64,000 bases of DNA. Origin: Cymbomonas tetramitiformis (Eukaryota > Chlorophyta > Pyramimonadophyceae > Pyramimonadales > Pyramimonadaceae). Below are positions 1-9,911 of the stretch, piece by piece. The notes beneath the pieces were generated by a model that worked only from the letters and a program-made list of their open reading frames with translations, searched no databases and was not told the DNA's origin. How positions within the stretch are numbered: the stretch's first letter is position 1; the number at the start of each line of letters is the position of its first letter. The stretch lies in assembly GCA_001247695.2 (NCBI GenBank), contig LGRX02035339.1:26095-90094 (forward strand), in the 5' to 3' direction. A program made the translations under genes and the position numbers.

Positions 1-259
1 CCACGCCAACGGGAAGCGCTCGGCTGATTTGTTATTTGGGTATGCGCACCCAAATGACAAAAAACGCATCTTTGAAACTCGTTAGTTTCAAAGATGCGTG
101 GCCGATGCCTTCGTGCTTATGTGTGTTAATCCATATGAAATATTCCATGGAATAAATGTGAATATCCCGCACAAACGGGAAGCGCTCGGCCGTTTTGTAA
201 AATTAGGGTGCACCCAAAATACAAAACGCATCTTTGAAACTCGGAAGTTTCAAAGATGC
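1..259. repeat. Tandem block of paired hairpins (two copies, ~165 bp apart)
   Basis: A segment starting ACGGGAAGCGCTCGG at 9 recurs at 175. Each copy carries two inverted repeats. The first copy has ATTTGGGT (34-41) facing ACCCAAAT (48-55), then a perfect 15-bp stem at 65-79 and 84-98 with loop CGTT. The second copy has a matching, less regular first hairpin near 200-225 and a perfect 14-bp stem at 228-241 and 246-259 with loop CGGA. The stem sequence is kept while the surroundings differ. I see no coding content. It may be the end of a foldback element or the leader of the following LINE. Confidence 0.75.
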
Positions 260-570
260 TTGCCGGTCGCGTGCAGCGGTAAAAGGCAAGTCAAAGGGTT
301 TAGAATCTAGAAGAAGTACAGGGGCCTTTTTTTCAAGCAGGACACGCCGTGAGTGTCTATTACAACGGCGCCCACCATTATCACAAGCGAGACAAACCTT
401 CTTAAAGCTTTTTGGAGGCTTCCTCATGATGGCACCAGCGGGAACGAGAGCGTTTGACCTGTGTGCACATTATTTGAACACGAGTCGTGAAAAGGACCAC
501 CGGTCATAGCCGGATGACATCAAGAAAACTTATTCTAAATTAACGATGAAACGGGTTATTCTAAGATTAA
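260..570. other. No gene seen; AT-rich lead-in to the LINE-like ORF
   Basis: I see no convincing coding signal here. The tail repeats ATTCTAA and TTATTCTA-type words near 525-590. An in-frame TAA at 568-570 closes the frame of the following ORF on its 5' side. Confidence 0.5.
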
Positions 571-2310
571 GAAAACTTATTCTATATTAATTATTTTTCC
601 CTATTGGAGGAGAATCATGTGAAACCAATCAAGGATGTATCAAAGATTGCATCCAAGTACTTCACAGCTTATAGGTGCAGGGAACTCACAGGCCTACAGG
701 CATCCCCACATAGAGCACATAGGATGGGAATTGGTGAAAGCCCGACCTGCCGGACGTGTGGCACAACAACACAATGCACCTACACACACATCCAACTGAA
801 TTGCCCAGGGGAAGGAAATAAACTACACCAGTTAAGGGAAAACCAGCAGGAGGAAATGAAAGAAACCATCAGGAAAGCCACAGTGGGAGACCCGAGATTG
901 ATAATAGAAGGCAGTAACACAAGGGGGGGCATCATCAGCCCCTCCGAAATCTTCCCCTTAGCAGAAATAGACAATGACTTAACAGCCTCTAGACCACTTG
1001 CTGCTCTACCGGAGGCTAGCATGTACAGGTTGTCAAACACTAGGAAAGGTACTGTAGCAGTAGCTGCTGCACCCATAGACACGAACAGTGATGGCAGTCA
1101 CAACTTCCAAGACCTTCAGTACATTAAAAAGAAAGAATTCTGGAAGTTAGTTGAGTGGCATAGGCTGACAACTGATACACCCCAGACATCGATCAGCAAT
1201 TACACACAACGGGCCAATGATATTCACTCGGCACTTATAGCATGTAATACTGAGTCGGGTGACCCGAAGAATTGTTATGCGATAAGAAGAGACCTATTAG
1301 ATATCATCATAGATGAGAGAGGCTTAGGAAAGGACGGATGTGAGCTTTTCTGTAACCCTGTAAACTCTCACCCAGGAATCAAGTCAAGGAGGTGCATTCC
1401 CACGGCGGCTATGAAGGAGGCGTTGAGACCCTTTTGCCACAAGGGGAAGATAGGGTGGGATGGACTTGCAAGAGATGCATATGTCAACAGTGTAACGGGA
1501 AAAGGGAAAAAGGTATATGGGAACCCACCCTTTGATGGGGGGGTTCTCAGGGAAGCATCTGCTGTTATGCAAACGTTGTCCCGTGGCCTAGAGGCGGCCA
1601 GGACTTCGGAGGGATTTGAGGGGATTTGGATCCTGCCATTGTCGCCAAAGAACCTCAAAAAGTGGACTGGTAAGGGTTTTAAGCTAATTTTCAAGTACCC
1701 AAGGGGAACCATACCTTTCATTCCACATGATTATTGGTCGGGTAAAGGGCCCTACACAATGCCAGGGGAGGGATGTTACAAAGATAAGTACTCAGATGTG
1801 GTCATACTATCCATTGATAGTGAGAGCATGGGGTGTCCTGTTAGTAAGAAACTTGATAATGAGAAAATGCAATACAAGTTGCTTCAATGGTTCATAAATG
1901 TAGTCCCGCATAAAAAGATCACCCCCAAATTGCTCAAAGAAACGGGCCTGCACCCGGATATGATTGAGCAAGTCCTGAGTGAGAGGGACTGTCTGTTGCC
2001 ACCCCGATTGTGCCCGTGGGTGGGGGGCAGGAATAATGTGGAACAACGAAACCAGTACCCTGGAGCACACTTGGATGGCGGGCACAGGAACGCAGGAGGA
2101 ACCCCCTTCCTTAATGCGGTGGAGTGGCCGGAGGAACTTGCTCTCATGGGGTACTTACCAGAAGGCTTTGGCAAGGTGCTCAAAGGGATCGGGGTTCCAC
2201 ACCGTGGGGTGAAGACACTCTTGAAAAAACTGTCCAGATGTGTAGGCGTCATGCAAGGGAAAGATGCATATTACATGAAACGGGAGCCCTACCTGAGAGT
2301 GGCATTGTAG
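571..2310 (+). CDS. LINE-like ORF2 C-terminus fused to a Dam-like methyltransferase domain (5'-truncated copy 1)
   Basis: The frame is open from 571 to the stop at 2310 but has no ATG near its start (first codon after 603 is TTG), so this is probably a 5'-truncated copy. The N-terminal ~70 residues read like the region after RNase H in LINE ORF2 proteins: a leucine/threonine-glycine segment, HRMGIGESP, then CRTCG and a distal H and C spaced as in the zf-RVT zinc finger. About 110 residues further on begins a second conserved domain: FWKLVEWHRL, CELFCNPVNSHPG, GNPPFDGG, WILPLSPKN, PFIPHDYW. The NPPF motif, with an upstream D/E-L-F-x-x-P-x-N-x motif, resembles the Dam/N6-adenine methyltransferase-like domain of DIRS retrotransposons. 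The same domain recurs at 41993-43290 with many synonymous changes, so it has been under selection. Activity is unknown. Confidence 0.7.
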   Translation, partial: ENLFYINYFSLLEENHVKPIKDVSKIASKYFTAYRCRELTGLQASPHRAHRMGIGESPTCRTCGTTTQCTYTHIQLNCPGEGNKLHQLRENQQEEMKETIRKATVGDPRLIIEGSNTRGGIISPSEIFPLAEIDNDLTASRPLAALPEASMYRLSNTRKGTVAVAAAPIDTNSDGSHNFQDLQYIKKKEFWKLVEWHRLTTDTPQTSISNYTQRANDIHSALIACNTESGDPKNCYAIRRDLLDIIIDERGLGKDGCELFCNPVNSHPGIKSRRCIPTAAMKEALRPFCHKGKIGWDGLARDAYVNSVTGKGKKVYGNPPFDGGVLREASAVMQTLSRGLEAARTSEGFEGIWILPLSPKNLKKWTGKGFKLIFKYPRGTIPFIPHDYWSGKGPYTMPGEGCYKDKYSDVVILSIDSESMGCPVSKKLDNEKMQYKLLQWFINVVPHKKITPKLLKETGLHPDMIEQVLSERDCLLPPRLCPWVGGRNNVEQRNQYPGAHLDGGHRNAGGTPFLNAVEWPEELALMGYLPEGFGKVLKGIGVPHRGVKTLLKKLSRCVGVMQGKDAYYMKREPYLRVAL

Positions 2311-2755
2311 AAGAGGCACCCAACATTCAGGAACTTTGCACGGAAAATAGGAAAGTAACCGATGTGGTAAAGGCAGCAGGGGAAATGCTAGGCAGCTATG
2401 TGAACCCCCACCCTCCCCCCAGCCCCCACGGGGTTGGGGCCCCTTAGGGCCCCGGCCCTAAGGGGGCACCACCGGCCCAGGGGCCGGAGCACCCCTGGGC
2501 TTTTCTCACTTCATCATCACCACCGCCCACACCGCCTCCATCTCCATCGTGCATCAGCTCCACGGCCTGCTGATGTTTTTTCCGACGCTGGTGGCAGACA
2601 CGCTTTCATTAGTGCTTTGCCACCCTTGCTTCCACGCTTTGTGGAATGCTTCCTGCCTTTGCAGACTGTCATGTATGAGGGGAACAGACTCGAGTAGATC
2701 GTTCCGAAGGCGTTGCCTTACTCATCGACGTAAATGTTTTATTATTATTGCACTG
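2311..2755 (+). mobile_element. 3' region and (TTA)n tail of LINE-like copy 1
   Basis: The ORF is followed by a C-rich tract (about 2405-2470) and a segment ending GTAAATGTTTTATTATTATTG near 2750. The second copy of the element ends the same way, with a C-rich tract and GTAAATGTGTTATTATTATTG near 43700. A shared 3' end with a short TTA repeat is what a target-primed non-LTR element would leave. The ORFs that run through this stretch look accidental. Confidence 0.6.
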
Positions 2756-3475
2756 CTGGATTCTTTTGACCCACCTATGGTTCCTGCTGGCTCGTCATTG
2801 CCGCCTCGGGATGTGCCGCGGTTCTTTTCTCAATCGACCTCGGCTACTTACCAGTCTGATGATTTTGCCACTCCACTCTGGGATCCGCCTGACCCGCTTG
2901 GGTCTGGTGGTGCTCTGGGATCGTCTGTTTCTGTCAGCTTCAATGTTCTTGCTCTCCCGCCTTGCCCACTTGGGTCTGGTGGTGTCAACATTTATGATGT
3001 CTCTTCTCAACTGACTTCGGATGCTTTTCTTGATTGGAATCCGTCAGCTGAACTCGGCTCTGCCGACCAGCTTTACAGTGGCTAGAGTCTGCTTATTTCA
3101 AATCCTGGAGGTGTGATTAGCCTTAGCCGCAGTGGTGGGTTGTGCCGGGACAAGTCCCCGGGCACCCAGCTAAAAGTATATCTGTTTCCAGTGAAGTAGC
3201 TGTTTGTTATCTGTTTAGTTTGCTCCGCTTGCCTAGCCCTATTAGCTACAGTCACAGCTCCGGGTGGTGTGCTGGACTTTAGGTTCAGGGTTATTATTAT
3301 GGGCTCTGATAGCCCCTAGCCTGACCTGTCTCTGATCGGAACCGTGACTCCGCTAGTAGTTAGGATGACAGTACAGTAGTACTGTACTGTCAGTCATTAT
3401 TTCGTATTATCCGGGTTTCCGAGATGCATGATAAAAGCACTCGGCCGGACTGCTTATGGAGCTTAGCCAGTTCGT
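2756..3475. other. LTR-like or retroelement debris, unclassified
   Basis: No gene is recognised. The stretch has CTTGGGTCTGGTGGTG twice (near 2898 and 2968) and a perfect palindrome at 3367-3391 (12-bp arms GACAGTACAGTA around one base). An open frame at 2549-3085 encodes a serine/aspartate/proline-rich peptide of low credibility. The flavour matches the 3' tail of the Copia fragment at 20735-21520, so it is probably an old LTR. Confidence 0.35.
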
Positions 3476-3477
3476 TT

Positions 3478-5826
3478 TCACCGAGCGGAACACCTGTTCT
3501 CGCATATTTGCTCAGCACTCTTTCCTAGGATACTTTGAAACTTAATCTTGGAGGACGCTTTGCCGACGTTGTTGGCACTCCTGCTGAATTGGTGGTGGCT
3601 CCTGCTGAGATTGTTTGCTTGACGCCGATGTGTGTATGTGAGGGCGTTCACCATATCTCTTCTGCTTTTTGGTGAAAAAGCAGGTTGCTGTGTTTGCATG
3701 TTGCAGGCAATTACCCCCGGGACCTAGCTTGCGGTTGTCCTTGCTTTGCTTCGACTCGTTGAGCAGCGATCTCGTGCTCAGCGGCTCCTTGGACGACCTT
3801 TGTGTCTACGTGCACCGAGGTTAGTTCTGAGTGGAATATTTGCTCAACACTCTTTCCTAGGATACTTTGAAACTTAATCTTGGAGGACGTTGTTGGCACT
3901 CCTGCTGAATTGGTGGTGGCTCCTGCTGAGATTGTTTGCTTGACGCCGATGTGTTATTGTGAGGGCGTGCACCATATCTCTTCTGCTTTTTGGTGAAAAA
4001 GCGGGTTGATGTGTTTGCATGTTGCAGGCAATTACCGCCGGGACCTAGCTTGCGGTTGTCCTTGCTTTGCTTCGACTCGTTGAGCAGCGATCCCGTGCTC
4101 AGCGGCTCCTTGGACGACCTTTGTGTCTACGTGCACCGAGGTTAGTTCTGAGTGGAATATTTGCTCAGCACTCTTTCCTAAGATACTTTGAAACTTAATC
4201 TTGGAGGACGTTGTTGGCACTCCTGCTGAATTGGTGGTGGCTCCTGCTGAGAATGTTTGCTTGACGCCGATGTGTTTATGTGAGGGCGTTCACCATATCT
4301 CTTCTGCTTTTTGGTGAAAAAGCAGGTTGTTGTGTTTGCATGTTGCAGGCAATTACCGCCGGGACCTAGCTTGCGGTTGTCCTTGCTTTGCTTCGACTCG
4401 TTGAGCAACGATCTCGTGCTCAGCGGCTCCTTGGACGACCTTTGTGTCTACGTGCACCGAGGTTAGTTCTGAGTGGAATATTTGCTCAGCACTCTTTCCT
4501 AGGATACTTTGAAACTTAATCTTGGAGGACGTTGTTGGCACTCCTGCTGAATTGGTGGTGGCTCCTGCTGAGATTGTTTGCTTGACGCCGATGTGTTTAT
4601 GTGAGGGCGTGCACCATATCTCTTCTGCTTTTTGGTGAAAAAGCGGGTTGTTGTGTTTGCATGTTGCAGGCAATTACCGCCGGGACCTAGCTTGCGGTTG
4701 TCCTTGCTTCGCTTCTGCTAGAAAAGCAGTCTCAGGCAGTGAGACGTGCGAGCAAGGGATGAACCGAAACCCACGAGAATAACATTAGATGGAATATAAG
4801 GTTATTCTCTAGGAACTGTCACGTGTGACCCACCAAAGGTGACAGACCGGGATATCGATATCGAGGTCGATCTCGACTGTCGATACCGATATTCCAGCAG
4901 CTTCGACTCGTTGAGCAGCGATCTCGTGCTCAGCGGCTCCTTGGACGACCTTTGTGTCTACGTGCACCGAGGTTAGTTCTGAGTGGAATATTTGCTCAGC
5001 ACTCTTTCCTAGGATACTTTGAAACTTAATATTGGAGGACGTTGTTGGCACTCCTGCTGAATTGGTGGTGGCTCCTGCTGAGATTGTTTGCTTGACGCCG
5101 ATGTGTTTATGTGAGGGCGTGCACCATATCTCTTCTGCTTTTTGGTGAAAAAGCAGGTTGTTGTGTTTGCATGTTGCAGGCAATTACCCCCGGGACCTAG
5201 CTTGCGGTTGTCCTTGCTTCGCTTCGACTCGTTGAGCAGTGATCTCGTGCTCAGCGGCTCCTTGGACGACCTTTGTGTCTACGTGCACCGAGGTTAGTTC
5301 TGAGTGGAATATTTGCTCAGCACTCTTTCCTAGGATACTTTGAAACTTAATCTTGGAGGACGTTGTTGGCACTCCTGCTGAATTGGTGGTGGCTCCTGCT
5401 GAGATTGTTTGCTTGACGCCGATGTGTTTATGTGAGGGCGTGCACCATATCTCTTCTGCTTTTTGGTGAAAAAGCAGGTTGCTGTGTTTGCATGTTGCAG
5501 GCAATTACCGCCGGGACCTAGCTTGCGGTTGTCCTTGCTTTGCTTCGACTCGTTGAGCAGTGATCTCGTGCTCAGCGGCTCCTTGGACGACCTTTGTGTC
5601 TACGTGCACCGAGGTTAGTTCTGAGTGGAATATTTGCTCAGCACTCTTTCCTAAGATACTTTGAAACTTAATCTTGGAGGACGCTTTGCCGACGTTGTTG
5701 GCACTCCTGCTGAATTGGTGGTGGCTCCTGCTGAAAATGTTTGCTTGATGCGATGTGTTATCGTGAGGGTGTTCACCATATCTCTTCTGCTTTGTGGTGA
5801 AAAAGTTGGTTGCTTTGTTTGCGGCT
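3478..5826. repeat. 321-bp tandem satellite, seven copies
   Basis: The word CTGCTGAATT occurs at 3581, 3902, 4223, 4544, 5054, 5375 and 5707. Spacing is 321 bp, except 510 bp across the inserted solo LTR and 332 bp at the end. The first and last units carry an extra 11 bp (CGCTTTGCCGA near 3557 and 5682) that the middle ones lack. Because 321 is a multiple of three, the minus strand shows a near-identical 106-codon frame in each unit, ended each time by the same TAG. The frame has no recognisable domain, and I regard it as a by-product of the repeat. Confidence 0.9.
4716..4899. mobile_element. Solo LTR, 184 bp, inserted in the 321-bp satellite
   Basis: The extra DNA in the fourth-to-fifth satellite interval is exactly 189 bp: a 184-bp insert plus a 5-bp duplication. 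It begins TGCT and ends AGCA, and is flanked by GCTTC on both sides (4711-4715 and 4900-4904). TG...CA ends with a 5-bp target duplication are the mark of an LTR, here alone. The insert is packed with short inverted repeats: TGCTAGAAAAGCA; GTCTC/GAGAC; GAGAATAAC/GTTATTCTC; TGTCAC/GTGACA; and an imperfect palindrome around GATATCGATATCGAG. It has no coding capacity. Confidence 0.85.
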
Positions 5827-6040
5827 GTGTCTTTCCTGACTAGCGCTGCAATGTGATGGGGAATGAATGGGGATGTGTATATTCCATTAGAGACGGTCAT
5901 GTATAACGCAATATAATGTGGTGTTCTGGAATTAGATATTGTGCAGTATACTGAGATGGGGTTGTGTCTTTGCTGAGAGAAGGAATTTGATGCAGCCGTA
6001 TTGATGGTATTGGTTTCTTTGGGTACACAGATCGTCCACA
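5827..6040 (+). promoter_or_regulatory. Upstream region of the unknown spliced gene
   Basis: This AT-moderate stretch between the satellite end and the first ATG at 6041 would hold the promoter of the plus-strand gene. No clear TATA box or other element can be named. Confidence 0.3.
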
Positions 6041-7994
6041 ATGGCGTCAGGGAGCACACCAACTCATGAAGACGTAGAAGCATTGCGTTCTTTGCTGCAT
6101 AAAATTATTGTCGATCGGTTTCACAAGGACACTTCGCTTCTTGACAGTGTCATCTCCACGCTGACGGGCCTTTGGGTAACAACACGATCTGAGCTACAAT
6201 TGGCCTTTGATGCACGAGCACGTTCTGAGTCTTGTTGGTCAGAATTGAAAACCAAAGTACATCTACCTCCGTTATTTTGGGACGCGTTAAGTTTGGAGTT
6301 GGAACCGCCAAAAGTTGCTCCACAATCTGAGGGGGATAATCAATCTTCGGGATCTCGAACTGTGAACTCCCTGCTTATGGGAAACGCTGAACGAGGCATC
6401 AAGCGGAAGAAGGATGAGTTTACTGTGCAATGGTCTCCATATGGCCCAACAAAGCTGAAAAAGGACAATGGATACGCCGTCGTTTGGAATATGGAACACT
6501 GCTTTGTGTTCAACTCAAACTCACTGCTCGATGTGAAGACTCGGAATGATATTGTTAACATGCGCTGGAACATGAAGCAAGCTCCCCATGTCGCACTACA
6601 AAATATTCACAAACGAGGTGGGCCCTTCCATCCAACGTGTGTTGTATGCATATGAAATAATATATTGCTTGTGAATTTGCACACGGTGTGAGTAATCTTA
6701 ACGTGTATGTTGTAGATGTGAGGTGCACATGTGCCTTTGACAACAAGCTATGGTGAAATTATCAAGCTGGAAGGCTGGGAAAATGTCATGACGAGGTAGT
6801 TGGAAGTCCGGCAACTCAGGCAATCCCTATTTCTTATTGTGATGCAGGGGGGGTCGCTAAACAATTGGCAGCCATAAATCGGAAGAAGTTGAGCCTTCCT
6901 GTTTTGACGGAGAGTTTGACGCCGTTGAGGCTCAAGAGTGAGGTTTTGATGCGCGAATACAACGAGGCGATTGAGCTCATCGCGCGGGAACGCAAAATTG
7001 CCCAAGCACCTCGGAAGAGCAATCCTATCGAGATACTTCCTGACATGCCCATGTATCGAGCTGATCCTACCAGATGTTCCCTCAGGCACAAGTACCCGAA
7101 GATTGTTAGTCTCACGGATGTGCACTATGCAGAATTGCTGCATGCGGTGCATCAAAGTTGGGTTGAAATGAAGGAGGCCTTGGACGATTTCAACTCCTCT
7201 CTTGCTGAGACGTTAGAGGCAGCCCGAGAAGCGGAAAATGACGATGGTGTAGTTGAGACACCTTTGTTGAACCTCATGGGCGGTGACTTGGATGCTGGAG
7301 TGGCTGTTATTGAGAGTGAGGAGGAGGTTGAGGAGTTTGAGGAGGAGGAGGATACTGCTGAAACGATAAGAATTGATGCTATTCCTGTGATGGAAAAGGC
7401 TACACCTGGTACTACATGCTCTGGAAATACCCATGACCGGCAATCAGGTAATTATCTCTATTTTGCGCACTCTACACTGTGGTGGATAATGGGATGTGGC
7501 TGTGTGATTATATACCATATTGTGATATATAATGGCATACGGGACTGTGTTTTCATCAAACACCGTAATGAAGTATTGGATGAGGCACTGTGATTTCATC
7601 AGAAATTGTGATGGGTAATATGATGGGGCTGCTTGATTTGATTAGATACCGTGATATACAATGGGGTGCGGCCGTGTCTTCCCAAGAGACATGGCACAAG
7701 GCAAAAGGCTCCGTCTTTGTATCACACACCATGGGATGGGTGTGTCTCTCTTCATTTTTACCACCACTGTGTTCTATGTATTACGATCGTGATACTTCTA
7801 AGCAGATTAGAAACTTCAAGATGTGTTGTGGATGATACTTACACTTGTTGGATGTGGTATGTGTAATGCAGGTGAAATTAGTCCGATGAGGCAACCTTTT
7901 CCGGAAGTCAATGTCCAGGTGGTCCTGGAGGAGCCTCGCAGCCGGTCAGGCGCAACCGGACCCACGGCAGGCAGATCCCGCAACCCTCCCTGAG
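6041..7994 (+). CDS. Spliced gene of unknown function
   Basis: An open frame starts with ATG at 6041 and runs to about 6636. A candidate small exon lies near 6723-6797 (reading TTSYGEIIKLEGWENVM). A large exon runs 6848-7446, preceded by GATGCAG and ended by CAG|GTAATT. The last exon, 7871-7994, follows AATGCAG, and its phase matches the preceding donor exactly. The protein has an N-terminal helical part, a basic KRKKDE patch near residue 120, a middle part rich in helix formers, an acidic EEEVEEFEEEEDT run, and an arginine/serine/proline tail. I do not recognise the family. The joins between the first three pieces are uncertain because their phases do not all agree. Third-position-like codon structure and the clean last splice make a real gene likely. 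Confidence 0.5.
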
Positions 7995-8832
7995 CCACGG
8001 CGGCCACCCAGGCGGCAGCAGCAAGCAGCAACAAAAGTTTAAAAATTCTGCCGGCTCCCAAAGGTTTAGCTGGAGAGTGCAGGGTCAGTATGCAAGTCAG
8101 CATCCTCCACCCCCCGTGCATACGGCCCAAGCCTCCTGCCGCACTGACGAAGACCACAAGTGCCAAGACCAACACTACGTAGGCGAGCTGGGCCACCCGA
8201 TAGAAAGCGACCGTGCGTTGCAGGCGCTGAAGTCGGGCTGCAAAGCGTGGCTTCAGCATGCGACGCGGAATGGCCGCCAGTGTAGCTGGACCCGCCGCAG
8301 AGACCTGCTGCGCTAACGCAAGCGCGCGATTCACTTGAGTTTGAAGCGCGGCGAGCCCACGCCCGCCGCACGTCATGCGGGCGCCCAGCAGCCCATGCCT
8401 GCCAACGTGGATGGCCATTACCAAGACGTGCCCCAGTGAAACGACTGCCACCCCGAAGTGCATGGCGAGCACGACGAGCCCAAGCCGGAGCAACGGTACG
8501 TACCACAGCCCGCGCCGGGCATGGTGAAACCCAGCAACCTGCCAGACCACGATGCCCAGCAGAAGCAAGTGCCTTACCAATTCCAATAGTACGTGAAGAT
8601 GTAGTCGATGATGTGTCCACCGTTGATGTGGCGCTGTATGTACTGCCCACAATGTGCGCGCCATGGCTCTGCGAGCCAGGCTGGAATGCCACACCCAGAG
8701 CGCTGCCATTTTCCCAAGGCACCTCATGACCTCCATGGCCGCCCATATCACTACCACTGCCAAGCGAGGCAGCTGCGGCCATTGCAAGCGCACGAGTGCC
8801 CCCGTGAGGAGGAAGCACGTCTGCATGTGCAT
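7816..8832 (-). CDS. Putative multi-pass membrane protein ORF
   Basis: A 338-codon open frame, starting at 8832, has four or five hydrophobic stretches long enough to cross a membrane, for example around LAVVVIWAAMEV, LLLLGIVVWQVAGF, LGLVVLAMHFGVAVV and LAYVVLVLALVVFVSAA. It is rich in His, Arg and Leu, which also happens in GC-rich noncoding frames. Its last ~60 codons overlap the final exon of the plus-strand gene (7871-7994), so its 3' part is doubtful. It lies at the 3' end of a minus-strand retroelement-like block, where an envelope-like ORF could sit, but nothing identifies it as one. Confidence 0.3.
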   Translation of the reverse strand: MHMQTCFLLTGALVRLQWPQLPRLAVVVIWAAMEVMRCLGKMAALWVWHSSLARRAMARTLWAVHTAPHQRWTHHRLHLHVLLELVRHLLLLGIVVWQVAGFHHARRGLWYVPLLRLGLVVLAMHFGVAVVSLGHVLVMAIHVGRHGLLGARMTCGGRGLAALQTQVNRALALAQQVSAAGPATLAAIPRRMLKPRFAARLQRLQRTVAFYRVAQLAYVVLVLALVVFVSAAGGLGRMHGGWRMLTCILTLHSPAKPLGAGRIFKLLLLLAAAAWVAAVAQGGLRDLPAVGPVAPDRLRGSSRTTWTLTSGKGCLIGLISPALHIPHPTSVSIIHNTS

Positions 8833-9224
8833 TGCCCACCGTCTGGTGGCGGGCTGTGCACCCGGCTCAATGCCGGGGCTGCTGCTCAGTAGTGGGCGCG
8901 CCGGGCTGCAGCGGGCCCGGTGCCCGACTGAAAAGGCTGCAGCACTGCATCCCTCCTCCGTTCCTCCATAATCTCGTCGTGCCTCGGCCGCGCACCTGCT
9001 GTACGGGCTGCGCCCCGGTCCATGCGCTCGCTGCGAGCGGCTCCAGGACGCTGGGACTCCTCTCCTCTGGGGCTCGGAGATCTCCTCCTGCGCTGGCCGC
9101 TCCGCGGGGAGCGTTGGTGTGCGGGCCCAGGGGTCGAGTTTGTGCGACGTCCATCCCGTTGGCCCTCACTCTGGGTACTGGTGCCTGCGGATATGAACGT
9201 CCTCCTGCACTGGGCTGCTGGGCG

Positions 9225-9911
9225 CTACGCGGGGTCAAGGGCTTGTGGTGACCTGCCTGAAGCGACCTCCTGGCCCTGCGCGGCTGAAGGGCACACTTCA
9301 CTCTCTTGACTGCAGATAGAACCTGAGGGGGAACCCAAGTCTATGACCGTACGGTGCTCGGGCCGCTGAGCAAAGTTGACCTCCAAGCCTCCGGAACGCA
9401 ATCCACCGAACGCGTCGCTGGCGCCGGCCTCATTCTCTGGCTGTGAACGCGTGCCATGGCGACCATCGGGACCGGCGTCGCCGGAGGTGCCCTGTCCCAT
9501 TCTCACGGAGGGACGAGCGGTGAGTGGTCGGTCCCGGTACTCCCTCAAGGTCTCTTCGTGCCTACTGATGATCTCAGTCCTCTCCGCGATGCTGACGTTC
9601 AACCGCGCGATTGCGGCGCGAATCAAACCTCCTGCTGTGTCGCCAGCCCCCACGCTGTGCACCACGTCATGTCTCTCCGAAGCAGAGTGCTCTGACAATG
9701 GCGACGGTGTCTGCGTGCGGTGCGGGTCGGGAACCGTGTGATCACCAACCGCAAGCAAGGTTGGGCGAGCGCCCCGAGGCGCTGTCAACCTCCTCATCGC
9801 CTCCCCCCTGTCTGTAAAGGGAGTCGCCGTCTTCTCCGGGTTGGCTTGGGATGGGCGATGGTGGTGCCCCCGAGGTCGTAGGAGTAACCCCCTCTGCGGT
9901 TGTGTCCACAT
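9225..9911 (-). CDS. Minus-strand ORF of unknown function in retroelement-like block
   Basis: A 228-codon frame in GC-rich DNA. The middle third (AAIARLNVSIAERTEIISRH, then an arginine-rich stretch) looks like a helical coiled segment; the rest is low complexity. It probably continues the frame-shifted reading of the ORFs at 9742-10290 and 10251-10622. No domain is recognised. Confidence 0.3.
   Translation of the reverse strand: MWTQPQRGLLLRPRGHHHRPSQANPEKTATPFTDRGEAMRRLTAPRGARPTLLAVGDHTVPDPHRTQTPSPLSEHSASERHDVVHSVGAGDTAGGLIRAAIARLNVSIAERTEIISRHEETLREYRDRPLTARPSVRMGQGTSGDAGPDGRHGTRSQPENEAGASDAFGGLRSGGLEVNFAQRPEHRTVIDLGSPSGSICSQESEVCPSAAQGQEVASGRSPQALDPA

Noticed and set aside
4716..4899. Hammerhead ribozyme in the hairpin-rich insert
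   Set aside because: The CTGATGAG and GAAAC core boxes are not both present; the ends and duplication explain it better as a solo LTR.
4716..4899. DNA-transposon MITE with CTGCT ends and a 3-bp duplication
   Set aside because: The alternative alignment with TG..CA ends and a 5-bp duplication accounts for the exact 189-bp excess and fits an LTR.
3478..6083. Series of minus-strand ~106-codon ORFs in the 321-bp repeat
   Set aside because: They recur because the period is a multiple of three; every copy stops at the same TAG and no domain is visible.
8066..9309. Several overlapping ORFs on both strands, rich in Arg, Pro, Ala, Ser
   Set aside because: Typical shadow frames in GC-rich DNA; all overlap one another without motifs.
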